Below, piece after piece: positions 1-10,380 of a DNA stretch of 64,000 bases. Both the position numbers and the translations under genes were made by a program. Below the pieces are notes generated by a model, which was not told the origin of the DNA, ran no database searches, and saw nothing but the letters and a program-made list of their open reading frames with translations. The stretch covers positions 71,537-135,536 of the forward strand of contig VXBP01005586.1 of assembly GCA_013400115.1 (NCBI GenBank). Direction: 5' to 3'. Numbering within the stretch: the first letter of the stretch is position 1; each line of letters begins with the position of its first letter. The stretch comes from Rhinopomastus cyanomelas (Eukaryota; Chordata; Aves; Bucerotiformes; Rhinopomastidae).

Positions 1-372
1 AGGAGCTTTGACTTTATGATTTGAAAGTCAGGGTAGGATTTCCTCTGGCCTCACTGAAGTCAAGATGACTCAGTTTTGTAACCTTTGTCTCTGAGGTTGA
101 AAGTCTAACCTGTAATGGAGAGCCAAACACACAAGGAAGTCTTATCCCTCTGCCAAAAGGCAAGTTCTGCCCTTGGTAGCTGCTGACGGGGCTATTTGGG
201 GAAGCAGCTGCACAGTGGTGTTTTCCTTGGCGCGGCTGATGCTGGGTGGAGTGACGTCTGTCTGTCACTGGACACCTGCTGTCCACGCTCTCTTGGAAAT
301 GTGTTTGAGGTAGCTATTTTGCAAGGACTGTTTGGACAATTACTGTTCTCAAACTCTTGTTCACCTTGCCAG
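1..372 (+). other. XDH: XDH intron (3' part)
   Basis: Intron sequence upstream of the first visible XDH exon. It ends in a pyrimidine-containing stretch and an AG at 371-372. I see no coding similarity or clear repeat in it. The upstream XDH exons lie outside the window. Confidence 0.8.
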
Positions 373-425
373 ATTAAAGCTGCTTATGAGAACTGTGTTA
401 GCCTGTCGGCCACGGGCTTTTATAG
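373..425 (+). CDS. XDH: XDH coding exon (sixth from last)
   Basis: This 53-base exon encodes a segment reading AAYENCVSLSATGFY plus the first two bases of an Arg codon. Vertebrate xanthine dehydrogenase has the same VSLSATGFYR stretch in the molybdenum-cofactor (molybdopterin) domain. The exon is bounded by a TTGCCAG acceptor and a GTGAGT donor. The split Arg codon (AG|G) is completed by the first base of the next exon at 1506, which confirms the frame. XDH is a cytosolic homodimeric molybdo-flavoprotein that oxidises hypoxanthine to xanthine and xanthine to urate. The 5' part of the gene (iron-sulfur, FAD and most of the Mo domain) is not in the window. Aldehyde oxidase is a paralogue but matches this and the following exons less well. 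Confidence 0.93.
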
Positions 426-1505
426 GTGAGTGAATATTCCTGCTGCTGAAGCACAGCTCTTGCTCGATTGAACACAGGGACACTGTGGGAGGATTTACCG
501 CCCTTATCCCCATGGCACTGCCCTAACTTAGGGCTGCGTTCCCTTTCCTATCTAGAAACGTTGACCTGAGGTTAACACTCTCCTGAGTGGGGAGAATCAG
601 TTCCTGACGGAACACAGCTCTTGGGCCCAGCTTCAGATCTCATGTAAAGCTGAGGTAGATCTACCTTCACGCTAGGTGACCTAGGTCTGAAGAGGCAAAA
701 ATGAAATTAGAGCTTTGCCTGGGGCTCTGCTCTCTGTCAGCCCTGTGACTTAGTGCTGTACTATAGCCATCATGCAGGGAGAAAGGGGGCAGGGGCTGTC
801 CTTGAGGACAAAGCTACCTTGGGCAGTTGGCTGGAGCAGGATCCTGGCTGTTGTGCCACTGTTCACAAATTAATTCTCCCACTTTAAAGTCTTGCAGATT
901 CCTGTGCAGCTCTGAAATGAGAAGCTTTTCTTAGCTTTCCTGCTGGAGGAAAACATCGTCTTTGAGGCACAGGGGTTGACATAAAAAAATCCAGTCCAGT
1001 GTGATAAGAGCCTATTTAAGTCAGAAATGCAGTGTGAGCTCATTTCTGTTGCATCTGTGAAATGTGTTTTCGCCTTATCCAAGTGGCTGTCAGTATTCTG
1101 ACAAAGCAGTTTGCAGAAGAAGTTTAAGTAACTAGATACAAAGCTTGCCATCAGCTGTGATTAAAATCTGTTCTTAGCTTAATCTATTTTCTGGTGCAAT
1201 GTTATGATGCTCTGAAATGCAGTGACCCCCAATTAATGCTCAACTGCACTCTAGAGGCAAAAGATTTTTCTACTGGATTGGTGGGAACGAGTTCATAAGA
1301 GTCATCACAGGCCATGAGTTTAATGGGAAAACAAAGATGACTAAAATACTGTGCTAGAGAGCGGCTTTAGCAGACAGACTTCCCATATCTGTGTGAGCCT
1401 GGTGCAAGGAGTGAAACAAAAGTGGACACGGGTTTCAGTATGAATTTATTGTTTATTTTGACTGTTCATGGAATGAAATGTGCTTTTGTTTTTCGCTGTA
1501 TCAAG
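426..1505 (+). other. XDH: XDH intron
   Basis: An intron of 1080 bases with a GTGAGT donor and an AG acceptor at 1504-1505. I see no repeat or additional exon that I can support. Confidence 0.85.
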
Positions 1506-1620
1506 GATCCCTGACCTTGGCTACGACTTTGAAAAGAATGAAGGGAAACCATTCTGCTACTTCAGTTATGGCGTTGCTTGCTCCGAGGTCGAGATAGATT
1601 GCCTGACAGGTGACCACAAG
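1506..1620 (+). CDS. XDH: XDH coding exon (fifth from last)
   Basis: This 115-base exon supplies the last base of the split Arg codon and then 38 codons. They begin IPDLGYDFEKNEGKPF and continue through FSYGVACSEVEIDCLTGDHK. The FSYGVACSEVEIDCLTGDHK block is a hallmark of the vertebrate XDH Mo domain and matches the human protein almost residue for residue (from memory of the family). The exon ends on a whole codon at AAG|GTGAGG. It lies in the C-terminal half of the molybdopterin-binding domain, near the end of the protein. Confidence 0.96.
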
Positions 1621-2273
1621 GTGAGGGGGTCAGCGGTGAAATAGCCCTCTGTGTTTAGGTGAAGGAAACATTCACGGGGAGTTAGAACAAATACGGGGTG
1701 TTAGCTGGTTCCTAGCGCTGTCATTGGTCTGGCGTGACCTTCAGTAAATTTCTTAACTTCTCTATTCCACAGTGCAACAGTCCATAAAGTATAATAAAAC
1801 GATAATTATCTACCCCGCGGGGATATTAGGAGGCTTAATGAATGATTGCAAAAGTTATTGGATTTGCTTAAGTAAGAGATAACAGCTCTGTGTTGGCACA
1901 AAATAACAGAAACATACTGGAATCGAGTTAATCATTAAAAACGGTGCTGAAGACTTCTAGAAAGAAAGGAGAAAAAAGAAACCAATTATCAGAATCTGAC
2001 CTAGCTAATAATGCTGAGGTACCGAGCTCTGATGCTGGCAGCTAGGAACCGACACAAACCAGGGCTGTTGGATCTCTGGGGCAAACTGCAGTGGCTTCCT
2101 TTGACTTGTTTTAGGGGTGTGCGTTAAAAGTCAGCATGAAGGGTTCAACTGAGATAGACAGCTGAGCACCGGCCCAATGTGGGTAGTGGTTGGATACGTT
2201 ACTCCTCATTCAAGACCATGGCGTGCCCCTTCCAGGGTTCTCTGCTGATTTATTCTTTATTTCTGCCTTTCAG
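1621..2273 (+). other. XDH: XDH intron
   Basis: A 653-base intron from GTGAGG to a pyrimidine-rich acceptor ending TGCCTTTCAG. No repeat or other feature is recognised. Confidence 0.85.
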
Positions 2274-2339
2274 AACATTCGCACAGACATTGTGATGGAT
2301 GTGGGTACCAGTCTGAACCCAGCCATAGATATAGGACAG
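2274..2339 (+). CDS. XDH: XDH coding exon (fourth from last)
   Basis: This 66-base exon encodes 22 residues in phase 0, including TDIVMDVGTSLNPAIDIGQ. The VMDVG and SLNPAIDIGQ motifs are strongly conserved in XDH and form part of the Mo-cofactor binding fold. The acceptor is TTTCAG and the donor is CAG|GTAAGC. Human XDH has an equivalent segment of the same length. Confidence 0.96.
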
Positions 2340-2934
2340 GTAAGCAGAATCCTGTTATTTCCAGCATATTGAAACAACCACACTGCTCTCAGGTTTTTCT
2401 AGATGAGGCATGATCCCTCTTCATGCTGTGCTTTTGTAAACAGAGCGTTTGGAACTAGGGTATCCAGGGGGACACTTCAGGCTAGCCATGGAAACTGGTT
2501 AGACCCACATTCAACTATAGAACAGGCATTGACTTACGTAGGGAAATATCCCACTGAGGGGTTTTTTCCCCTTGGATATTCATTCTACAAGACATTCTCC
2601 AGCTACCACCACGTTGACGTTTTTTCAGCATCTGCCTTGCCTAAGGGATGAATCCAGACAACACTAATATGATGGAATAACCTCATCACAGGCTTAGCAT
2701 CCACAGTGCAGCAGTGAGATTAAATCCTGCAACTGATTTTTATTCTTCTGTCCATATCAAGTCACATTTATTTAAGTGAAAATTCTTTAGTGGCTAAAGA
2801 GATAGGGTGATAAATTTGGTCCTCCAGCTGCTGCTGCAGTAGGAGGTCAGACCAATCACTTGCAAACTCTCTGGGCCAGGAGAAGCTTTCTTACATATTC
2901 TGCACAATAATAATCCTAAATAATTTGTAAGGTA

Positions 2935-3003
2935 GGGTACATGGTTGGACTTGATGATCCCAGGGGTCTTTTCCAACCAGAGTGATTCTGTGATTGTATA
3001 ATG
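2935..3003 (+). mobile_element. CR1 LINE 3' tail fragment (older subfamily)
   Basis: The sequence reads GGTTGGACTTGATGATCC, then TCTTTTCCAACC, then a terminal ATTCTGTGATT, which is the CR1 3' terminus in sense on the plus strand. It is severely 5'-truncated, as is usual for CR1. Confidence 0.8.
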
Positions 3004-3044
3004 ATAACTCTCAGCAAATCAAGGATGTGCTTCTGTCTAGGTGA

Positions 3045-3140
3045 TGACTTGGTCTAGGTGATCCTGTTGTGGCAGGGGGATTGGGCTAGATGATCTTTTG
3101 AGGTCCCTTCCAATCTCTGATGATTCTATGATTCTATGAT
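3045..3140 (+). mobile_element. CR1 LINE 3' tail fragment (young-type)
   Basis: The CR1 3' UTR end reads GACTTGGTCTAGGTGATCCT, then GGTCCCTTCCAAT, then tandem ATTCTATG units at the 3' end. Less than 100 bases are retained. It is in the same orientation as XDH. Confidence 0.88.
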
Positions 3141-3252
3141 CATGAACACAGGATTTTTAAAAAAATATCAGCAGATGAACTCTTGTACCACCACAGAAAC
3201 ACCAGTACACAGAGCAGGGTGAATGGATGTTTGTGTCGAATCTCCAGACTGG

Positions 3253-3345
3253 TCACAGAATCACAGAACATTAGGGATTGGAAGGGACCTTGAAAGATCA
3301 TCTAGTCCAATCCCCTGCCACAGCAGGATCACCTAGACCAAGTGT
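3253..3345 (-). mobile_element. CR1 LINE 3' tail fragment, antisense
   Basis: This is the reverse complement of the CR1 3' end. It begins TCACAGAATCACAGAACATT and continues through GGGATTGGAAGGGACC to CACCTAGACCAAGTG. It lies about 110 bases from the plus-strand copy at 3045-3140, giving an inverted pair of CR1 tails within an XDH intron. Confidence 0.88.
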
Positions 3346-4014
3346 CACCCTATCAGACCTCCCTATGGGCACAGAGAGCAGAACCCCTTGATGAAGTGCT
3401 GTTCAAGCACATTATCCTCTCATAGCTGCTGCCCTCTTTATTAGTTAACTTTTTTCCTCACAGAATTCACAGTAGAAAAATTATGCAAAGAAAATCTTTA
3501 GTATTTGAATGGACATGGGAGTGTTTTTGCAGGTGTCTGTGCTGGTGACCTGGAGTTATAAGTACTTTAAAAAAGGCATTTATACAGACATAGGAAGTGT
3601 AAGATAGTTGGTCTTCATAAAGGTCATCTTCAGTTCTTTTAGCCTTTAGCAAGTACAACTCACTCTGCGTTAATCTGCCCGTGAAGGAATCAATATTTTG
3701 GCATCGAATTTCTTTTTCTTGCTTTGTCAGAGAATCCCTGTCCTGTGTTAGCAGCAAATCTGTTTGCCTGTGTTTGTAAGTTGTTTCCTGTGCTGGAGAA
3801 ATGCAGCCACATCTACACAGGAACAGAAGAACTGTGCAGAGGTGCCTGGCCGTGTGTGGCACAAAGGGCAAAGGTTTAGGGATCAGAAATGGGGAGTTAT
3901 TGAGGAGGAGAGGGCTGAAGACCCTGGTGGAAATCATTGCTCTTTGTTCCTGTGCAAGGCAGGACAGAAACAACAACCCAAAAAAGAGGTAACCTTGTCT
4001 GGGTGTGTTTGTAG

Positions 4015-4203
4015 ATAGAAGGAGCATTTGTCCAAGGCATCGGGCTCTTCACCATGGAGGAGCTGCGCTATTCTCCCGAGGGGAACCTGTACACCCGAGG
4101 GCCTGGGATGTACAAAATCCCTGCGTTCGGAGACATCCCAACAGAATTCTATGTGTCACTGCTCCGTGACTGCCCGAACAGCAAGGCTGTCTACTCATCC
4201 AAG
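4015..4203 (+). CDS. XDH: XDH coding exon (third from last)
   Basis: This 189-base exon gives 63 codons in phase 0, starting IEGAFVQGIGLFTMEELRYS and ending PNSKAVYSSK. The EGAFVQG, TRGP, YKIPAFGDIP and SLLRDCPN blocks are typical of XDH and line the substrate and Mo-cofactor region. The acceptor is TTTGTAG (AG at 4013-4014) and the donor is AAG|GTATGG. The reading frame joins the neighbouring exons without a break or stop. Confidence 0.97.
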
Positions 4204-5362
4204 GTATGGCTCTGCATCTGCTCTGGAACTCTGTGAGGCTGGTGATGACATGTGTGTGTGGCTCTATCCCAGGGTCAAGATGTTTTCCCACTCCTTGCCA
4301 GAAATACGTTTAGTATCCTTCTGTGTTTAGAAGGAACTGAAATGATCTGAACGTTGCCACCCTGACTGTCTGTAAGGGAGAACTGCAGTGGCTTTGCTGT
4401 GCCAGTTTGGCCACAACAGCAGCTGCCAGCCTCCTGTGGCATGTCAGCTCCCTGGTTGCCCTTCTGTGGCACCACAGCCACCACTGTGATAACATTTCCA
4501 GCAGTGCCATTTTCCTGGTTCTAATACCCCAAGACCTTGTGTCTGAGTTGTCATGGTTTGCTTTTTTCACTGTTTCACAGTGCTCCTGTCACCATTAAAG
4601 GCTGGTTACCAACTCACATGTCCTTAGCTGTTGGTGGTGAGGGCTGCACAGAGCAGGGCTGGACATACAGCATCAATAAATGTGCTCTACTTACGGTTCA
4701 ACAAGCATTTAGAGAGGCCACTCAGCATCCCTACCTGTATATGCCTGGCTTGCATCCTCAGTTCCCCACTTGCCCCCATTCACAGAAACACCTTTATCAG
4801 TGAGGAGGACTTGACTGGGTCATTAGTGCTAATGACAGAATTAAACAAAAAGGGGCTGGCAATGACTTCAGTCCTAGGCAGTACTTGCATAATCCCTGAG
4901 GGTGTCATTCCCACTGATTTGCAAGGAGCTACTGTGAGGCAGCATCGTGCTCCTTGCCCAGGCAGCTTGCCGTCCACTAGGCTATGGGAATGGACTAGTC
5001 CCTTTTTCCTTTGTAACAGCCCTGCTGTGTCAGAAAGCTTCTATCTTCCTACTGGGCAAGTGGTCTGGGGGTGGTTTTAGCCCAGTCTTTCCTCACTGAT
5101 CACACCTGGCAAAACAAAAACCATTTCAACTCTGTGTTTCCTCACCAATGGTATCTGGTAGACTGGGGTTCACCTACAGAAGGCAAGGTGCTCTTTTGGC
5201 ATGGCCTTTCCTTCCTCATCACATTTGTGAGACTGAGAAGCTGCAAGGAACGAATGAGAAATGCAAGTAATTCCTGATTGTCATGTAGAGTTTGCTCAGC
5301 AGTCTTTCCAGGGCCAGGACTGTTTTGGACTACAGTCTCACTCTTGCTTGTGCTCTGTCTAG
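4204..5362 (+). other. XDH: XDH intron
   Basis: A 1159-base intron ending in a CTGTCTAG acceptor. Several overlapping open frames here (for example 4631-5080) have no protein similarity that I recognise. No CR1 tail is seen. Confidence 0.85.
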
Positions 5363-5530
5363 GCTGTGGGAGAGCCACCTCTGTTCCTGTCTGCCTCAGT
5401 GTTTTATGCCATTAAAGAAGCCATCTATTCAGCGAGGAAAGACTCTGGTGTGACTGAACCATTCAGGTTGGACAGCCCTGCCACCCCAGAGAGGATCCGC
5501 AATGCCTGTGTAGACATCTTCACCAAAATG
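5363..5530 (+). CDS. XDH: XDH coding exon (second from last), with catalytic Glu
   Basis: This 168-base exon encodes 56 residues starting AVGEPPLFLSASVFYAIKEA and ending IRNACVDIFTKM. The glutamate in VGEPPLF corresponds to Glu1261 of bovine XDH, the general base that activates the Mo-bound hydroxyl during purine hydroxylation (established knowledge of the family). It is intact here, so this part of the active site is preserved. The FRLDSPATPERIRNAC block is also typical of the XDH C-terminus. The donor is ATG|GTAACA. The splice phase is 0 on both sides. Confidence 0.97.
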
Positions 5531-6239
5531 GTAACAGCTTCTGGTTTCACAGTCTGCTCCCTGCCCAGTCTCTACCCCACATGGATTGGGTGTATTTGTC
5601 ACTGTGGCCCCGGTCTGGGATTAGGGCAGCATGGGGAGGCTGTGACCGTGCTTAAGCAGATGGTTCTTGTTCCATGGGTGTTATCCTTCGTTGAACGAGA
5701 CACCACTTGGGAGACCTGTGCACAGACCGGCATTGCTAGGGCTCCCACTGCAGGAAGGGCAGCCTCACGGTATCAATGAAGTTGCAGTTCATTCCTCCAT
5801 CCTTCAAGTGTTGTCCACAGACCTTATGGACACTGACTTGTCTTGATGCTCCTGACTGTTGTGTCTTAGGGGATCACCACCACCTCTCGTATCTTGCAGG
5901 TCCATTCTGTGATTAAGTGCTGTCCCTCAGGGAGTGAGGGAAAGAGAAGTGTTACAGAAGATGCTCACTTCCCCTGAATGTTATGACCACAGGAATCTCC
6001 TTAGAGACAGTGAGCTTGACGTGAAGGAGGGCAGGAGCTAACCTTGCCACTGTCCCTTCAAGTGCTCCTCCTCCATTACAGCATTGTGACAGGGCTGTGT
6101 CGGGCTGTGTCCCTGCACAGAGTCCTGCTGATTCCTGTGTCTGTCCATGTGGCCTTCTCCAGTCTCTCATCAGCTTGAACCCTAGTGTGGGTAACTGTGA
6201 ATCCTGGAGGTGTTAGTGCTTCTCACCTAACGCGGGGTG

Positions 6240-6695
6240 TGGAGCTGCTGAAGAGAGTCCAGTGTAGAGCAATGAGGATGATGAAGGGAGTGGAGCACCT
6301 CCCTTATGAGGAGAGGCTGAGGGAGCTGGGTGTCTTTAGCTTAGAGGAGACTGAGGGGTGACCTCATTAATGTCTATAAATATGTGAAAGGTGGGTGTCA
6401 GGAGGATGGAGCCAGGCTCTTCTCAATGTCATCTAGTGATAGAACAAGGGCCAATGGGTGTGAGCTGGAACATAGGCTGTTCCACATCAATATGAGAAGG
6501 AACTTCTTCATGGTGAGGGTGACGGAGCACTGGAACAGGCTGCCCAGGGAGTTTGTGGAGTCTCCATCTCTGGAGACGTTTAAAACCCTCCTGGATGTGT
6601 TCCTGTGTGACTTGGTCTAGGTGATCCTGCTGTGTCAGGTGGATTGGACTAGATGAACTTTCGAGGTTCCTTCCAATCCCTAATCAGTCTATGAT
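6240..6695 (+). mobile_element. CR1 LINE, 3' 0.45 kb (end of ORF2 plus 3' tail)
   Basis: A sense-strand CR1 fragment. It covers the end of the reverse-transcriptase ORF, with peptide remnants like LPYEERLRELG, KYVKGGCQEDGARLFS and HWNRLP in broken frames. The CR1 3' end then follows, with CTAGGTGATCCTGCTGTGTC and a TCTATGATCA terminus. It is 5'-truncated and not functional. Confidence 0.92.
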
Positions 6696-6880
6696 CACTG
6701 TCAGGGGAGGAGGATGTGGAAATGGTTTTGAGAATTGTACAGGCATCTAGCAGAAGTGCCATGGCACAGACATCTCAGTCTTGAAAGAGCTCAGACCTTG
6801 CGTGTGAGTTCAGACCTTCAATGGCACAAGATCACCCCTTTCAAAGGGAGCCTGCTGGGGTGTGCCCAACTCAGGCCTGG

Positions 6881-6950
6881 ATCATAGAATCATAGGATCA
6901 CAGAATCATAGAATCATAGGATCACAGAATCATAGAATCATTAGGGACTG
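6881..6950 (-). repeat. Tandemly expanded antisense CR1 tail
   Basis: The reverse-complement CR1 terminus (GAATCATAGAATCATTAGGG type) has expanded. A 24-base unit at 6887-6910 is repeated exactly at 6911-6934, and GAATCATTAGGGACTGG follows. Almost nothing of CR1 beyond the tail is present. It ends about 40 bases before the last XDH exon. Confidence 0.85.
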
Positions 6951-6990
6951 GTCCTCAGTTGTTGCTAACTTAACATTTTTCTCCCTACAG

Positions 6991-7041
6991 TGCCCTTCTG
7001 CGGAGCCGGGGACCTTCAAGCCATGGTCTGTGCGTGTGTAA
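6991..7041 (+). CDS. XDH: XDH last coding exon and stop
   Basis: This exon encodes 16 residues (CPSAEPGTFKPWSVRV) followed by TAA at 7039-7041. The terminal KPWSVRV is the conserved C-terminus of vertebrate XDH. The acceptor is TTTTTCTCCCTACAG. It joins the previous exon in phase 0. Together the six exons give the last 213 residues with no frameshift or premature stop, so the visible gene end looks intact. Confidence 0.95.
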   Translation, partial: CPSAEPGTFKPWSVRV

Positions 7042-7145
7042 AATGAAGTCTGAGGAGCAAACCCTCCTCATGAACCTGAACTTACACCCGAGGCACCACA
7101 AGGCAGTAGGGCTATGATGGAAAATTAAAAACAGTATCAGCGTTC
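7042..7145 (+). other. XDH: XDH 3' UTR with candidate polyadenylation signal
   Basis: An ATTAAA hexamer at 7124-7129, about 85 bases after the stop codon, is the nearest candidate poly(A) signal. A longer 3' UTR is possible. The cleavage site cannot be fixed from sequence alone. Confidence 0.45.
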
Positions 7146-10100
7146 ATGTGGCTCATCCGCTGATTCATGGAGCTTTCACAATTAATTGTCCAATCAATGT
7201 TTCCTCTAGGAGAGGGAGCTGCTGCCAGATTGTAGCTGTGATGCAAATTCGAATGAAGAGTAAGCGGAAGGTGACGTTATCCAGGTGCAACTGAAAAATC
7301 TCACTGGTTTCATTTGAACTAGCTGCAAGGATGACAAGGAGACCTGATTATCACCAGCCAGAGGGAGACAGCACCGTGCTGGTTTCTGTGTTTTCCACCT
7401 CGTGAGTCTGTGCCAACAGGGACTGAAATGCACGGAACCCAAACAAACAGTTCTCTAGCTGAGGTGTGGAAGGCATGAGAGGCACCGAGGGCTGGACCCT
7501 CTTGTGTCCCTCTGCACGCAAAGCCGGGTGTGCGCTAGAGGAGGAAGAAAAGGAGTTGTGATGGTAGCTGTTGAGGACAGACAGGGTTACCGATGTAATG
7601 AAAGTGATTCAGAGGAAAACCCTACAATGTGACCAGCACCTGCTTTGTCCTAAGTTACATGGCAATTGCTTCTGCTGCTCTGGGGCTCAAACAAATCCTT
7701 AGTTCACTTGCTGCCTTGTCTTCCCTGATTAAAAATAGTAGATACCAAGAGGACTACCAGGAAGATGCTGCTTCATTTGTCACAGCCTATTCCTACCCCA
7801 CACCTTTGCATCCTTCCCCATCTGTTAAACAGGAAAAGACATCCGTGACTTTGGAGTAACTGAGAAAGTTACTCACCGTTGTTCCCCTGCTTATACCAGC
7901 CCAGGCAAGGGACAGGAGGAGGGACTCAGCTGGGGATTAGTTGGCTTTGGGTGCCCTCTAGGGTCAATCGTGCAATGGCCTTGCCTTTCTTTTCAAGACT
8001 TTTGATTTCACTGAATGTAAGAGAAAGGGGAGGCTTTGCTACAGGGACTGCTCTGGGAAATGTGTGAGGTGATGCCCTCACGCCTTCTGGCTCGAGTGCA
8101 TTCTTCTGGCTTGGTTGCAGCACTAATCGTCCCTCTTAGCAGGTTTAGTCACTGCAGCATCACGTTATCTCTAGATGATGCCAGCCACACACTGCACCTG
8201 CTCATCTTGTGCCAACTTCTGTCTGTTTCTCTGGCCCACAGCTTGGTGAAAATGTCCTTTTTCTATTTTTGCACTCCTAGGGCCATCACAAGCTGTGGTG
8301 CAAGAGGATGTAACTCCATTGCCTTACTTTGCTCACACAGTCAGCCTCCACCCCAGGGCAGCAGTGCGTGCACGGTGTGAGATACGCATCAGAAGCACTC
8401 CAGGGTACATAGCTTGGGAACGTGTGTGTTGATTTCTCAGCTGAACCTATTATGGTTCTGCCGTCTAGGAGAAGGAAGGGCATTTGCACATGTGATTGCA
8501 GGAAGCACTTTCCCCCCCCCTCGGGGCTTGCTGTGTAATTGTTTAATTAATTGGAATCATAGGCTAATGGAATGGCCAGGGTTGGAAGGGACCTTAAAGG
8601 TCANAAGTTTTAACACCTGCCTGGATATGTTCCAGTGTGACTTGGTCTAGGTGATCCTGCTGTGTCAGGGGGATTGGACTGGATGATCTTTCGAGGTCCC
8701 TTCCAATCCCTAATGATTCTATGATTCTATGATATTGGTGTTTCTTAAGCTCTGAGGTACCAGGCAGGAACATGTCTCTGTTTTCTGCTGAGAGCTGGCA
8801 ATATGTAGAAAAACTTCTGGAGAAGAAACTGTGACCACGTGCGAGTGCAAGAGCCACTGCTGGAGCCTCTGTGCTACTGTTGTTGGGCGTCCAGGAAGGG
8901 ATGCAAAATACAGTCTGCAGGGTAGTTTGGTGCTGGTGCTGCTCTTGCAGCAGCTGCCTTATGGGACTTGCTGAATGTGTTCATTCAGACCAGGCTAAGA
9001 AGCAGAAAAGGAACATCGTGTGCATTGATGCAGAACGTGAGGAGCTACAGGCAGAGTGTGATATTGAGGAGCTTCCAGCATCACTGGGGGAAAGCTGCCA
9101 GCACTCACAAGGTGCCATGTGAGGGCCCTGAGAAGTAAGGGGATGTCACAGGCAGGTTGAGTGAGAGCTCTTGATCCCCTTTGGGTCTGGGAGCACCTTT
9201 TTCATCATTTCAGACTGGATTTGTAGTGTCTCATGGTGACTGCCTGATCAGGTGAGTTTTTTTCATTAGTATTGAGTCTCTCCTGTCACTCACTTGGGCG
9301 TCACTTTGCAGCGTATTTACCAGGTCGTGTGTCTGCGCAGTGGTCGGAGCAGGCTGGTTCAATGCAGACCTTAGCCTGTGGAGCCATCTTTGCCTCAGCT
9401 TCAGTGAGCCACAGTTTCTCAGGCACAGGTCATTGCCACCAAGCTCAGGGCCCCTCTCATCACCCTTCTACTAGCTGATGGAAGGAGGCAACACCTTCCT
9501 TTTAGGATGCAGTGGAATTGAATGTAAATTCTATCAGACACCTTAGATGGGGGCGGTGGTAGAGGTACGACACCAGGGCTGCAAATTACAGAAACTGGTT
9601 TTGGGGGAGAGGGAGAAAGGGGAACATCGAGTCTGATAGGAACTTACAGAGAGATCATCACCTTGCTGGGCTGTGAGCGAGATAGAGATCCTGTGAAGCT
9701 GAGGGTTTTATTTCACGTTTCAGTGTCTTAACATTTCATACACGGCTTTCCCACGGAACAGAGTGCCAGGCATCTAGGGAAGGGCTGGGACCCACTGTGG
9801 ATGGCTCTCGGGAGTAGATGACACTGCTGTAGGACAGCCCAACGTGATCTGCACTGCAAAACTGCCCCTGAACAGCTCTGCTGTTCTCTGCTAGACGCCA
9901 CATCCCACCTCTACACGTAGGTCTTGCCCCGTGGGGTTTCAGGTCGATGCCGCCTGCTCTGGTGCCTTCATGCTGTTAATCACGCGTCTCTCTGAGGAAG
10001 GGAGGCCAAGTTCTCAGTGATTGTTTTAGGTCAGTTCTAACTGACAGCTCTCGCTATCGTCCTTTCCTGAGCACTGTCAGTCAGCGTCACGCACGTGTGT

Positions 10101-10380
10101 GCAGGGTTCTCTGTGAATGTCACCACACTGCAAAATAAAGCCAAAAGATATCCTGGAAACGCGTATGCTGTGGTGAAATCTGTGTCGTGGCTTGAAAGCT
10201 GGCCAGCTCCAGCTCGTACTCGCTGTTGGGCAATGATGGACCCTCTGCAGAGGCTGTGGGGCAGGTCAGCAGAGGCCAAGGCTGGGAGAGGATGGGTGGT
10301 GGATCCAGGCTGTCCAGCTCGGGAGCCTGGACCACACTGGCAGCCAAGTCAGTCCTCACTCTTCTCTGTCAAGAGGAGCG
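7146..10380. other. Intergenic region downstream of XDH
   Basis: I recognise no protein-coding gene. The only clear structures are the inverted CR1 pieces at 8551-8732. Open frames are short, overlap one another and lack homology that I can name. Confidence 0.7.
8551..8732. mobile_element. Two CR1 pieces in opposite orientation flanking a single N
   Basis: Positions 8551-8603 resemble an antisense CR1 3' end (AATCATAGGCTAATGGAATG, then GGTTGGAAGGGACC). After one ambiguous base at 8604, 8605-8732 is a sense-strand CR1 3' end with ACTTGGTCTAGGTGATCC and ATTCTATGATTCTATGAT. The two halves form an inverted repeat around the N. Confidence 0.82.

Larger units (their letters stand above)
2340..4014 (+). 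other. XDH: XDH intron with CR1 fragments
   Basis: A 1675-base intron. It contains two short plus-strand CR1 tails (about 2935-3003 and 3045-3140) and one minus-strand CR1 tail (3253-3345). The longer open frames seen across 3467-4027 have no recognisable homology and are taken as chance. Confidence 0.85.
5531..6990 (+). other. XDH: Last XDH intron, with two CR1 insertions
   Basis: A 1460-base intron. It carries a 0.45-kb plus-strand CR1 (6240-6695) and a tandemly expanded antisense CR1 tail (6881-6950) close to the acceptor. A TTGCTAAC branch-point-like sequence and a pyrimidine tract remain just before the AG at 6989-6990. Confidence 0.85.

Noticed and set aside
3467..4027. 186-codon minus-strand open frame overlapping the start of an XDH exon
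   Set aside because: It is intronic and antisense to a well-supported XDH exon, with no recognised homology.
373..7041. Aldehyde oxidase (AOX) instead of XDH
   Set aside because: The SLSATGFYR, VACSEVEIDCLTGDHK, KAVYSSKAVGEPPLF and KPWSVRV stretches match XDH, and the linkage to EHD3 is that of XDH.
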